A stretch of 13,594 bases of DNA from CAZBZG01 sp964496245 (GCA_964496245.1 CAZBZG010000113.1:1-13594); one strand, 5' to 3'. Positions 1 through 8,834 are shown, numbered from the stretch's first letter. A program made the numbers and translations. Notes: generated from the letters alone by a model not told the origin.

Positions 1-30
1 AAAAAATCGGATGTTCGCCACGTCGAACAC

Positions 31-60
31 TTGACATACCTTCTCATGGATGCCTAGGCT
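31..60 (+). promoter_or_regulatory. Sigma70-type promoter for pyrE
   Basis: A perfect -35 hexamer TTGACA (31-36) is followed after 18 bases by TAGGCT (55-60), which keeps the T, A and final T of the -10 consensus. Transcription would start near 67, giving a leader of about 87 bases before the pyrE start codon at 154. The leader contains a weak hairpin (CCCC 88-91 with GGGG 97-100). No regulator site was recognised. The rest of 1-153 holds no convincing gene. Confidence 0.65.
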
Positions 61-153
61 ACAACCTGCCTCGTAGCGCGCATGTCACCCCAAACAGGGG
101 ACTTCTGAACCACGCCGAAATCCGGTCCCGACTCTTCTTGTAGGAGACAGCAC

Positions 154-702
154 ATGGCAAGCCTCTCGGACATGAAAGCCCGCCTGCAGCCACAGATCGA
201 CTTCCTGCGCGGCGAATTCACCCTGGCCTCGGGCAAAAAGAGCGACTTCTACATCAACGGCAAGACCACCACGCTTCGGCCCGAGCCTCTCAACCTGGCC
301 GCGCGGATCTTCCTCGAGCTCATGGCCGATGCCCGGCCGGACCGGGTCGGGGGCATGACCCTGGGCGCAGACGCCCTGATCGGCGCGATCGTGGCCCTCT
401 CCTTAGACGCGGGCACGCCGCTGCCGGGATTCATCGTGCGCAAGCAAGCCAAGGGGCACGGCACAGGCCAGTGGATCGAAGGGCCCGAGATCAATCCGGG
501 CGAACGCGTGGCCATCATCGAGGACGTGGTCACCACGGGCGGGAGCGCGCTCAAGGCGGTGGCGCGCGTCAAGGAAACGCAGCCCGCGTGCGAGATCGTG
601 GGCGTATACGCGCTCGTGGACCGGCTGGACGGCGGGCGCGAGGCCATGGACGCCGAAGGCATCCGGCTGACCACCATCTTTACCAAGGACGACCTGGTGT
701 GA
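154..702 (+). CDS. pyrE: Orotate phosphoribosyltransferase
   Basis: This cytoplasmic enzyme of de novo pyrimidine synthesis transfers ribose-5-phosphate from PRPP to orotate, giving OMP. The 182-residue length is typical. The flexible-loop signature RKQAKGHGT lies at residues 96-104, with the catalytic lysine region. The PRPP-binding motif VAIIEDVVTTGGS lies at 119-131, with the acidic pair E123-D124. The N-terminal segment (FTLASGKKSDFYINGK) matches the family's orotate-site region. The start is fixed by AGGAGA at 142-147, six bases before the ATG. It has its own promoter at 31-60. No terminator is visible after the stop, so transcription may run into the gene at 898. There are no other pyrimidine genes in the window, so pyrE stands alone here. 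Recognition is confident. Confidence 0.96.
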   Translation: MASLSDMKARLQPQIDFLRGEFTLASGKKSDFYINGKTTTLRPEPLNLAARIFLELMADARPDRVGGMTLGADALIGAIVALSLDAGTPLPGFIVRKQAKGHGTGQWIEGPEINPGERVAIIEDVVTTGGSALKAVARVKETQPACEIVGVYALVDRLDGGREAMDAEGIRLTTIFTKDDLV

Positions 703-844
703 CCGGCCGCTGGCTGGGCTGGGCACACAATCGGCTCCCTTGCGGCCAATCGCTCTAGCAATGCGTTGCGGGATACGGGCCGGTTGCGGATTCTCGCCGA
801 TTTGCGAACCCCGGGGCGCAGTCCGTGGCGTCTATCCCTGGAAA

Positions 845-868
845 CCGGAGGTGCCGCTGGCACTCCGG
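845..868 (+). promoter_or_regulatory. Hairpin in the 703-897 intergenic region
   Basis: CCGGAGGTGCC (845-855) pairs with GGCACTCCGG (859-868) around a GCT loop, giving a 10-bp stem with one bulged G. It ends 16 bases before the AGGAGG ribosome-binding site (885-890) of the following gene. No T-run follows, so it is not a standard terminator. It could stabilise or regulate the leader of the macroglobulin mRNA, or act as a processing site if pyrE reads through. The rest of 703-897 holds no gene, and no clear promoter was seen. Confidence 0.4.
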
Positions 869-897
869 ACGGATGAGATCGTGGAGGAGGACAAGGA

Positions 898-3800
898 ATG
901 ACCAGCGCTCGACAGGCGCTCTTGCTCCGGATGGCGTGGCTGCTCGTGGCCACCCTCATGGCTCTGGGGCTCTATGTTCCCGCATTCGGCGGCGAGAACG
1001 CGACCGCAAAGCCAGGCACAACACCGGACGTGTGGACGCATGCCGCGGACGGTGTCGACGGCTTGCCGCTGCTCGACTTCGGCAAGGCGGGCGGACAATC
1101 GGTCGGCCTCACAGAATCCGAAAAGGCTGAACTCGAGAACGCCCGCGCCGTGTACGAGCGTTATCAGAAGCGCGCCAACGACAAGAAGTGGGACGAGGCC
1201 CGCGCGGTCCTGGACGAACTGATCGACAAGCACAAGAAGGTGCCGCTCGCCGCCCAGGCGTTCAACGACTACGTCAACCGGCTCTCGCGCGAGAAGGGCA
1301 AACGCGAAGCCCTGCTCGCGGCTGCGCGCGAACTCATCCAGACCTTTCCGCGCTACGCCTGGAGCGCGACCTATTCCATCCAGCGGGCCACCAACAGCCG
1401 GCTCCACTTCTACCACCAGGGCCGATCGAGCGTACAGCCCGGCCAGAAGCCCAAGCTCCGCGTGAGCGGTCGCAACATCGAGCAGATCACATTCCGGGTC
1501 TTCCGCATCGATCCCATGGACTTCGTGGCCCGAAGCCGCTCGCTCCTGGCGCCCACCATCCCGGAGGGCGCCCAGCCCCTCACCACNNNNNNNNNNGGAC
1601 CGTGGAACCGGACAGCAACCGCCGGAACAACTGGTTCAACCAGAACGTGGAGATCCCGGTGACCGAACCCGGCGCCTATCTCGTGGCCATGGGCACGGAC
1701 CTGTACGAGTGGACGACCCTGGTCTTCGTCTCAAAGCTGGCGCTCGCCACCAAGTGCGACGGACGGGTGCTGCTCGCCTACGCGGCCAACAACCAGGGCG
1801 GCAAGCCGGCCGGCCCGTGCGAGGTCGTTGTGCTCGAAAACAATGAGACCATCCACAAGGACGCCACGAACGCCAACGGCCTCTTCGCCGGACGGATCCA
1901 GGGCCAGCCGCAGAGCGCCTTGGTCGTGGCCCGGCGGGGAGAGGACGTGGCCGTCAGCAATGTGCGGTACTACGGCGGAAACCGCTACAACCAGCGCGGG
2001 CAGGTCTACGTGTACAGCGACCGGCCGGTCTACCGGCCCGAGCAGACCGCGCATTTCAAACTGGTGCTGCGGCGCTATGACTTTGAGACGAATGCCTTCA
2101 CCTTCGAACCGGGCGAACAGCTGAACGTGGTGGTGCGCGATCCCAAGTGGAACGAAATCGCCAAACAAACGCTCGAGGTGAACGAATTCGGCACGGCATC
2201 CTTCGATCTGCCCTTCGCCGCCGAGCCGCCGCTCGGCTTCTACCGCCTGCAGATCGGCGGCACCAACGCCTACGGGTACTACACGTTCTCGGTGGAGGAG
2301 TACAAGAAGCCCGCGTACGAAGTCCAGGTCGACTTCGGCAAGGAGCACGCGGTCATCGGCGACACGGTCGAGGTGCGCGTGGGCGCGCGCTACTACTTCG
2401 GCGAGCAGGTCAAACACGCCAAGATCACCTACGAAGTCACGGCCCAGCCGCGCTGGGCCTACTCCCCCATCTGCGGCGGGCCGGTCTACCGACGCTGGGC
2501 CTGGTTTGCCGAAGACTATTTGGCCCCTTACCGCGGCCACCGCCGACACAGCGGGCAGCAGCTCACACGCGGCGAGGGGCAGATCAACGAGGACGGCTCC
2601 TTCACCTTCTCGGTGGACACAGCCAAGCTGGATGAACTCGCACGCAAACACCGCAAGGCCTATCCGTACCACTACGGCAACACCATGACCTACAACCTGT
2701 CGGTGCGGGCCGTGGTCACGGACAAGAGCCGGCGCGGCATCACGGGCTACGGCACGCTGCCCGTGGGCGCGAGCGGGGTGCAGGTGCGCGTGCGACCCGA
2801 TCGCTACAGCTACCGGCCGGGCGAGACCGTGACCGTCAACGTCCAGGCGACCGATCTCGCCGGCACGCCCGTGGAGACCGAGGTCACCTGCGCGCTCAAG
2901 GTCCGGGTGCGCGGGGACAAGGAGTACCGCGAGGAGGAGACGCACGAGGTGACCACGGACGCCAATGGCCGCGGCGCCTTCACCTTTGAGGCCGAAACCA
3001 ACGGCTACTACCGGATCGAGGCGGGCGCCACCGACCGGGCGGGGCGCGCGGCTACGGCCTCGGCGCACGTCTGGATCGCAGCCCGCGGCTGGCGCAGCCC
3101 GTACAGCTACTCCGGTCTGGAGATCAAGACCGACCAGGACCTCTACCAGCCGGGCGACACCGCCCAGGTGCTGGTGACGACCGGCCACACCGATCACATG
3201 GTGCTGAACACCGTGGAGGCGAACCACATCGAGGCCTGGCGGCTCGAGGCCTTCAGCGGATCGCTCTGCACCTTTGACCTCACGATCGAGAAGACCTTCG
3301 CGCCCACGGCCAACCTCACGGCGTTGGTCTTTGCCAACCACACCATGGTCCAGCAGTCCCGCCCCATCGTGGTGCCGCCGGCCGACAAGTGGCTGACCGC
3401 GACCATCAAACCCGACCAGAAGCAGTACAAACCGGGCCAGGAGGCGACCTACACACTGACCCTCACGGACCACCAGGGCAAGCCCGTCCAGGCCGAACTC
3501 TCGATCGCTCTGGTCGACGAAGCCATCTACGCCATCCAGAAAGACCGGGCGCAAGACATCCGCAAGTTCTTCTACGGCCGCCGGCGTCGGTCCATCTACG
3601 CGCAGAACTCGTACAACTTCCGCGCCCGCGGGTTGGGCGGGGCCGCCGCACAGGCGCAGCGGGAACAACGCCGCAAGCTAGGGAACGCCGCGGACGCCCG
3701 TCCAAGCGCGACCATGGAGGCGGAGTCGGCCGAGGGACTGGCCGCCGACCGGTCGCGCACCGCGGCCACCGCCAAGGGCCGGGGCGGCGGCGGGCCGCTC

Positions 3801-5930
3801 AAGCAGGCGCGCGTGCGCAAGGACTTCGCGGATTCGGCTGTGTGGCAGGCGTTCGTCAAGACTGACGCGCAGGGCAAAGCCACGATTCGGTTCACCATGC
3901 CCGACAACCTGACCACCTGGCGGGCCAAGGTCGTGGCCCTGACCCGAAAGGGCCTGGTGGGTCAAGCCACGCAGAAGACGGTCACGCGCCAGAACCTCAT
4001 GGTGCGGCTCGAATGCCCGCGCACCTTTACCGAGCGCGACCAGGCCACGGTCAGCGCGATCGTACACAACTACCTCAAAGGCGCCAAGCGCTGCGTGGTG
4101 CGTCTCAAGCACGACGGCGGCCGGTTGCTCAAGGGTGCGTCCGAACGCGAACTGCTCGTGCCCACGGGCGAGGACCAGCGCGTGGACTGGCGGCTCGCCA
4201 TCGAGACCCACGAACCCGTCCAGCTCACGGTCTCCGCGCTCACGGACGAGGAGTCGGACGCCATGCAGAAGACCATCCCCGTGATCCCGCACGGCCTCGA
4301 GCTGGTGGCCGCCAAGGCGGGCTCGACCGCGAAGGCCGAGACCGTCTCCATCGCGTTGCCGCAGAACGCGGATCCCGCGCGCGCCACGCTCACCGTCGAC
4401 TTGGCACCGTCGCTCGCCGCCAGCATGATGGACGGACTCGAGTACCTGGCCGGCTTCCCCTACGGCTGCGTGGAGCAGACCATGAGCCGATTCCTGCCCA
4501 CCGTGTACGTGCAGCACGCGGTGGACGGCCTCGAACTCCAGAACGACGAGCTCCGGCAGAAGCTCCCCCAGTACGTGGACAAGGGCCTCCAGCGCCTCTA
4601 CGGGTTCCAGCAGAACGATGGCGGTTGGGGCTGGTGGAAGCGCGATCAGAGCGACCCCTACATGAGCGCCTACGTGATCTATGGCCTCGCCCAGGCCAAG
4701 GCGGCCGGGTACGCAGTGAGCGACCGCGCGCTGAATCGCGGACTCGCCTTCCTCGCGAAAGCCCTGGCCGGCAAGATCCAACGCAAGCACGCGCCCGATC
4801 AGGCGGACGAACACCTGGACACGCGCGCGTTCGTGGTGCACGCCTACAGCCAGGCGCGCAAGCCCGAGCAAGGCTGGGTGGACAAGCTCTACGCTGCGCG
4901 CGGCGAGCTCAGCGACTATGCCCTGGCGCTCGTCAGTCAGACAGCCTTGACAACAGGAGACAAGGCGCGGGCCGAGGCGCTCGCCAAGGAACTGGCCGGA
5001 CGCGCCACGACCACGGGCACGTCCGCCTCCTGGGGCGGCACGACCCCCGATCACGGCCGCTGGCAGACCAACCGCATCCAGGCCACGGCCCACGCCCTCA
5101 AAGCGCTCGTGGCCGTGGACCCCGACCACGCGCTCGTTCCCAAAGCGGTCAACTGGCTCGTCAACCAGCGGCGCGGCGGGTACTGGCGCAGCACCAAGGA
5201 CACGGCTGCCGCAGTCTTCGCCCTGGCCGACACCATGCAGGCCACGGGCGAGCTCGCGCCGGATTTCCAAGCCACCCTGCTGCTGAACGGCACGCCCGTG
5301 AAGACGGTCCGCTTCCAGGGCGATGCGCTTTCGCTCGCGCCCGACACGCTCACGGTCGCGGCTGACGGCCTGCAGCCTGGCGCCAACACCCTCGCGTTCG
5401 AGAAAAAGGGAAAGGGCCGCCTGTACTACGCCTGCGACCTGCGCTCCTGGAGCCGAGGGGAAGACATCCCCGCGGTCGAGCAGGGCCTCGCAGTGACACG
5501 GGAGTTCCTCCGCCTCGTGCCCAAGGCCGACGGCACAGGCTACGACCGCGAGCCCATCCAGGGACCGGTCAAGAGCGGCACGGAGATCGAGGTCCGCCTG
5601 ACCGTGCGCCCGGACGCCGGGCAGCGCTACTTCATGCTCGAAGACTACTTCCCGGCCGGGTGCGAGGTGGTCGAGGACAAGAGCGATCTCGCAGGCGTGT
5701 ACGGCGGCATATACCGCCACTGGTGGGGCTACTGCGCCAACCGCGAGGCCCGCGACGAGCGCATGGTCTTCTTCAATTCCTGGCTCGGAGAGGACGAGCG
5801 CGTATACGTCTACACCCTGCGCGCGGAGACGCCGGGCGTCTATGGCGTGATGCCGACCCAGGGCAGCCTCATGTACCAGCCCGAGGTCCGGGGCAGCTGC
5901 ACCAAGCAGACCCTGGTCATCGAGGACTGA
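898..5930 (+). CDS. Exported alpha-2-macroglobulin-family protein (interrupted by sequencing gap)
   Basis: This is a large alpha-2-macroglobulin of about 1,675 residues, presumably a protease trap of the cell envelope. It has a signal peptide (basic start, hydrophobic core at residues 12-28, likely cleavage near AFG-G) with no lipobox cysteine. A charged helical segment follows at residues 78-150. MG domains come next, with VYSDRPVYRPEQ at about 2010-2045 and VEEYKKPAYEV at about 2293-2325. An Arg/Ala/Gly-rich bait-like stretch spans 3577-3820. The A2M-core motif DNLTTWR lies near 3900-3925. The thioester CVEQ has its cysteine codon at 4467-4469. An alpha-toroid includes GGWGWW near 4620-4637, and C-terminal MG-like domains end at the stop. 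AGGAGG (885-890), seven bases before the ATG, fixes the start. Bases 898-1586 read in one frame and 1599-5930 in another, because the N run at 1587-1596 has a placeholder length. No pbpC lies beside it, unlike in many proteobacteria. Confidence 0.93.
1587..1596. other. Assembly gap (10 N)
   Basis: Ten N bases lie within the alpha-2-macroglobulin gene. The protein reads well on both sides but in different frames: codon starts are in phase with 898 before the gap and with 1599 after it. The true gap must therefore be congruent to 2 modulo 3 (for example 8, 11 or 14 bases) if the gene is intact. The break is most simply a scaffolding artefact, not a biological frameshift. Confidence 0.98.
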
Positions 5931-5962
5931 CAGCCTTTCCGCCCAGCGGTTCACGAAGGCGA

Positions 5963-5998
5963 GCGCACCTGCCGCCAGCGGCAGGTGCGCTTGTCATT
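5963..5998 (+). terminator. Rho-independent terminator of the macroglobulin gene
   Basis: GCGCACCTGCCG (5963-5974) and CGGCAGGTGCGC (5979-5990) form a perfect 12-bp stem with a CCAG loop, followed by TTGTCATT (5991-5998). It lies 32 bases after the stop codon at 5928-5930, on the correct strand. Confidence 0.88.
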
Positions 5999-6004
5999 CA
6001 CCAG

Positions 6005-6037
6005 AAAAAGACCCGCTTCGGGGGAGGGAAGCGGGTC
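6005..6037 (-). terminator. Rho-independent terminator on the minus strand
   Basis: GACCCGCTTC (6010-6019) and GAAGCGGGTC (6028-6037) form a perfect 10-bp stem with an 8-base loop. On the minus strand the stem is followed by TTTTT (complement of 6005-6009). It ends minus-strand transcripts coming from the AraC gene, 346 bases upstream of it, or from something between them. With the plus-strand terminator at 5963-5998 it insulates two converging transcription units. Confidence 0.85.
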
Positions 6038-6383
6038 AGCAGACCTCGGCGGCAGGCCTGCGTAGTGCTGATTGTCCACCCAGGCGGCGAACCGCTTCAG
6101 GGTGATTGCCCCCGGCCGGACCGAGGAGGGATCGTAGCGTCCAGCCGGGGACAGGAGAAAGGGGCTTGGGGATTGGGCCTCCTCTGCTTGGGTCTTCACT
6201 CGTGTGTGTCTGCGGGCAAGGGCCGGTCCTTCGCACGGGCAACAGAAATCCACGGGCAACGGACACGATTTCGCAAGCCCCCCGGCGCCAGCCGGGTCCG
6301 GCGGCGGAACTCTATGTTGTGCCTGGCGTTGAGGAAGACGTCCGGACCGGGGCTGGGGCGCGTGACAGGTTTCCGATCGGCGA
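6038..6383 (-). other. Gene-poor stretch between AraC gene and its terminator; possible CDS remnant
   Basis: There is no gene here that I can support. The minus strand at about 6049-6143 reads with strongly GC-ending codons and translates to a protein-like string beginning GRYDPSSVRPGAITLKRF, then AAWVDNQHYAGLPPR. That frame has no start codon with a ribosome-binding site and runs straight through the terminator stem at 6010-6037. The stretch may be the decayed 3' end of a lost gene, a long 3' untranslated region of the AraC mRNA, or an independent small RNA using that terminator. The family was not recognised. Confidence 0.3.
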
Positions 6384-7181
6384 TCAGTCGGTCGATTTCT
6401 CTGCCGAAGCCCACTGTTTCGGGCTCCGGCCCACGTGCTTCTTGAAGACGCGGGAGAAGTAGAACGGGTCGGCATATCCCACGCGCAGGGCCACCTCGGT
6501 GACGTTGAGGGTGCCCAGACGCAGCAATGTCTGGGACCACTCCACCTTCATGGCTTCGTGCATCGCGAGGACCGTGCGCCCGCACAGCTTCTTGGCCGCG
6601 CGGCACAGCGACGTCTTGGAGACGCCGAAGTAAGCGGCCATGCGATCCAGATCCGTGGGGTCGGCGATCCGGTCGCGCAGGTACTCTTCCAGCGCAATGG
6701 CCTTGAGCTCCCGGCCGCCCTCACGGGCACCGGCCGGCATCTGGATGGTGGTGAGCGCCTGGACCAGCAAGGCTTCCCGCCGGCCCATGCGCACGGGAAG
6801 TTCGCGCGCGCCGTAGCGGCCCATCCGGCGCAGGCAACCGGCGAGTTCCTCCGCGTCGAGAACGGGGAAGAAGCGCTCGCCTTGATCGGCCAGGATCTGG
6901 CGCACCATGTGAAAGGCGTAGGCTCCGTTGAACCTGCAGTAGTAATGGACATACGGCGCAGCCGGATCGGCCATGAGCACCCCCGGATCCTCGGGCGGTA
7001 CCAACCCCACCATGTTCTTTTCCACAGGCACAACCCCGCAACTGTTCCGATAGGTGCCCCGGCCGTCCAGAAACACCGTAAGCATGACATCGCCCTGCTT
7101 GGTGCCAGGCGTGGAATGATAGCGCTGATGCCAGACGAATCCGGCTGTGCGGACCTGAAACGGCGGCGTCATAGGCAACAT
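6384..7181 (-). CDS. AraC-family transcriptional regulator
   Basis: This 265-residue protein is a DNA-binding regulator that probably senses a sugar. The N-terminal half (about residues 12-100) looks like the cupin-type AraC ligand-binding domain. The C-terminal part (about 165-260) is the double helix-turn-helix domain. The first helix pair is DLDRMAAYFGVSKTSLCR (177-194). The second carries the family signature VTEVALRVGYADPFYFSRVF (226-245), followed by GRSPKQW. It is transcribed divergently from the GH4 glycosidase gene with 96 bases between start codons, so it most likely controls that gene and itself. The start is not certain: the ATG at 7181 has only GGAAG about 12 bases upstream, and a second in-frame ATG lies at 7172. 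The specific ligand cannot be told from the sequence. Confidence 0.92.
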   Translation of the reverse strand: MLPMTPPFQVRTAGFVWHQRYHSTPGTKQGDVMLTVFLDGRGTYRNSCGVVPVEKNMVGLVPPEDPGVLMADPAAPYVHYYCRFNGAYAFHMVRQILADQGERFFPVLDAEELAGCLRRMGRYGARELPVRMGRREALLVQALTTIQMPAGAREGGRELKAIALEEYLRDRIADPTDLDRMAAYFGVSKTSLCRAAKKLCGRTVLAMHEAMKVEWSQTLLRLGTLNVTEVALRVGYADPFYFSRVFKKHVGRSPKQWASAEKSTD

Positions 7182-7277
7182 TATCCAGGTTTTCTTCCAT
7201 CTTGTCTATGGTTTACGTGGGGCCCTGGTAGTATTTTGCAGCTATTCGATTGGCCGCACATGCAAAAGGAGATCAAC
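7182..7277. promoter_or_regulatory. Divergent control region, AraC regulator / GH4 glycosidase
   Basis: These 96 bases separate two divergent start codons and are less GC-rich than the flanking genes. A possible -10 (TAGTAT, 7229-7234) for the glycosidase has no -35 at normal spacing; TTGTCT at 7202-7207 is 21 bases away. That would fit a promoter that needs an activator, as is common for AraC-type targets. GGGCCC (7219-7224) is a short palindrome, and CCAGG/CCTGG copies occur near 7195 and 7224. The glycosidase ribosome-binding site AAAGGAG is at 7265-7271. No operator can be assigned with confidence. Confidence 0.55.
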
Positions 7278-8711
7278 ATGGCAGGCCCCAAAGTCGTTGT
7301 GATCGGTGCAGGCAGCTTCTTCTTCGGACGCCCCGTGGTCTGGCACATGACCCACAGCGAGGTGTTGCGCCAGGGCACACTCGCACTCGTGGACACCGAT
7401 CCGGACGTGCTCAAGACCATGATGGCGCTCGGCGAGCGGGTGATCGCGGCCACGGACGCGCCCACCAAACTCGTGGGATCGACCAACCGCCGCGAAGTGC
7501 TGCGCGACGCGGATTTCATCGTGCTCACCTTCAGCGACCGCAACGCTTACCACCGCGGCCTCGACTGCGAGGTCTCGCTCGACCACGGCGTGCGCATGTG
7601 CTCCGGGGACACCATCGGGCCGGGCGGCGCCTTCCGGGCGCTCCGCGAAATCCCCAAGGCGCTGCAGATGGCCCAGGACGCCGAAGAACTCGCGCCCGAC
7701 GCCTGGATCATCAACTTCGTGAACCCCACCTCGGTGCTCGGCATCGCGCTCATGCGCTACTCCAAGATGCGCAGCTTCGCCATCTGCGACGGACTGCACG
7801 AGCCGCGCTACCGCCTGCGCACGCTCAAGACGGTGGGGCTTTTGCCCGAAGACGCGGAGGCCGTGCCGCCCGAGATGGAGGCCAGGCTGGACCTGCGCAC
7901 GGGCGGGGTGAATCATTTCACCTGGCTCACGCGCCTCGCATACGACGGCAAGGACTACCTGCCTGTCTGGCGCGAGAAACTGGCCGAACGCGCCCGGGCC
8001 GAGCAGGAGTCGATCGAGGCCGCCCTCAAGAACGACCAGACCCAGGTCGACAACAATGCGCACGCCAAGGCCAAGTACAATGTCACCTACGCCCTCCGGC
8101 TCATGGACGTGTTCGGCGCCTTCCCCGACCGCATCGGCCATACCAAGGAGTACGTGCCGTACTTCCAGGGCTATGGCGCGGCCGGCGTGGATCCCGAACC
8201 CATCACCATCTTCGACGCCGAGGGACGGGCCAAGGCCATGGCCGAGCGGTGGGCCGACACCGAGGACTATGCCTTCGGCCGCAAGCCCATCGAGGCGTTC
8301 ATCGCTGAGCCCAAGATCGACCACGCCACGGACATCATCGAGTCCATGTGGGGCGGCCTGGGCAAGCCGTTCTACGTCAACACCGCGAACCGGGGCGCGG
8401 TGACCAACATGGCCGACGACGCGTTCCTGGAGCTGCGCTGCGACATCGACATGTCCGGGCCGCACCCCCAGCCGTTCGGCGAGATGCCCCGCGGCCTGCT
8501 CGGCCTCCAGCAGCAGGTCCTGGACACGCACGAACTCACCGCCCAGGCGGCCGCGACCTATGACCGCGAAATTCTGCTGCGCGCCCTTGCCACGGATCCC
8601 ATCGTGAATAACCTGGAAGATGCACGCGCGATCATGGAGGCGCTGCTCGAACAGGAGGCCGACGCCCTGCCCGAAGCCTGGCAGGCCGGCAAGAAGCTCG
8701 CCGCGGTGTGA
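7278..8711 (+). CDS. Glycoside hydrolase family 4 (NAD- and metal-dependent glycosidase)
   Basis: This cytoplasmic enzyme of 477 residues is in the usual GH4 size range. Family members cleave glycosides by an NAD-assisted redox-elimination mechanism with a divalent metal. The dinucleotide-binding motif VVVIGAGSFFFGRP is at residues 6-19. GDTIGPGGAFRALREIP and INFVNPTS are the usual internal GH4 blocks. The metal ligands appear to be Cys170 (in CDGLHE) and His213 (in GVNHF). The tetrapeptide at the cysteine, CDGL, is not one of the signatures I know for alpha-glucosidases (CHEV), alpha-galactosidases (CHSV) or phospho-glycosidases (CDMP, CNVP), so the substrate is unassigned. AAAGGAG (7265-7271) six bases before the ATG selects this start over an in-frame ATG at 7260. 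The divergent AraC gene is its probable regulator. Confidence 0.92.
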   Translation: MAGPKVVVIGAGSFFFGRPVVWHMTHSEVLRQGTLALVDTDPDVLKTMMALGERVIAATDAPTKLVGSTNRREVLRDADFIVLTFSDRNAYHRGLDCEVSLDHGVRMCSGDTIGPGGAFRALREIPKALQMAQDAEELAPDAWIINFVNPTSVLGIALMRYSKMRSFAICDGLHEPRYRLRTLKTVGLLPEDAEAVPPEMEARLDLRTGGVNHFTWLTRLAYDGKDYLPVWREKLAERARAEQESIEAALKNDQTQVDNNAHAKAKYNVTYALRLMDVFGAFPDRIGHTKEYVPYFQGYGAAGVDPEPITIFDAEGRAKAMAERWADTEDYAFGRKPIEAFIAEPKIDHATDIIESMWGGLGKPFYVNTANRGAVTNMADDAFLELRCDIDMSGPHPQPFGEMPRGLLGLQQQVLDTHELTAQAAATYDREILLRALATDPIVNNLEDARAIMEALLEQEADALPEAWQAGKKLAAV

Positions 8712-8737
8712 GGCGATGGCGCTTGCAAGCTGTCCGC

Positions 8738-8789
8738 AGAACAGGCCCTTCCCGTGCGCCGCCCCGGCGCGCGCGAAGGGGCCTGTTCT
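8738..8789 (+). terminator. Long hairpin after the glycosidase gene; probable terminator or attenuator
   Basis: AGAACAGGCCC (8738-8748) pairs perfectly with GGGCCTGTTCT (8779-8789). The inner bases continue pairing with one bulge, one mismatch and one G-T pair, up to GCGCC/GGCGC around a GCCCC loop (8761-8765). The total stem is about 22 bp. No T-run follows the stem, so termination would be imperfect; it could instead be an mRNA-stabilising or attenuating hairpin between the glycosidase and the methyltransferase. A separate perfect palindrome GCTTGCAAGC sits at 8721-8730. Confidence 0.6.
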
Positions 8790-8834
8790 ACGCGGCATAT
8801 CACGTATGCACGCGTTTGGCCCACCGCTGCGGGA

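Noticed and set aside
1188..1586. Upstream part of the main macroglobulin frame before the N gap
   Set aside because: Before the gap this frame is arginine/proline-rich nonsense. The true N-terminus with signal peptide is in the frame starting at 898.
3678..5954. A 758-codon open frame on the minus strand across the macroglobulin gene (and another at 1731-3668)
   Set aside because: High GC makes long antisense frames common. The plus strand here encodes clear A2M motifs including CVEQ, and the antisense products show no recognisable family.
6036..6266. A 76-codon minus-strand frame ending inside the terminator stem
   Set aside because: No ribosome-binding site, proline/arginine-rich random-looking composition, and no recognisable domain.
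6435..7277. In-frame extension of the GH4 gene upstream to 6435
   Set aside because: It is antisense to the AraC helix-turn-helix gene, and the proper ribosome-binding site at 7265-7271 and the NAD-binding N-terminus fix the start at 7278.
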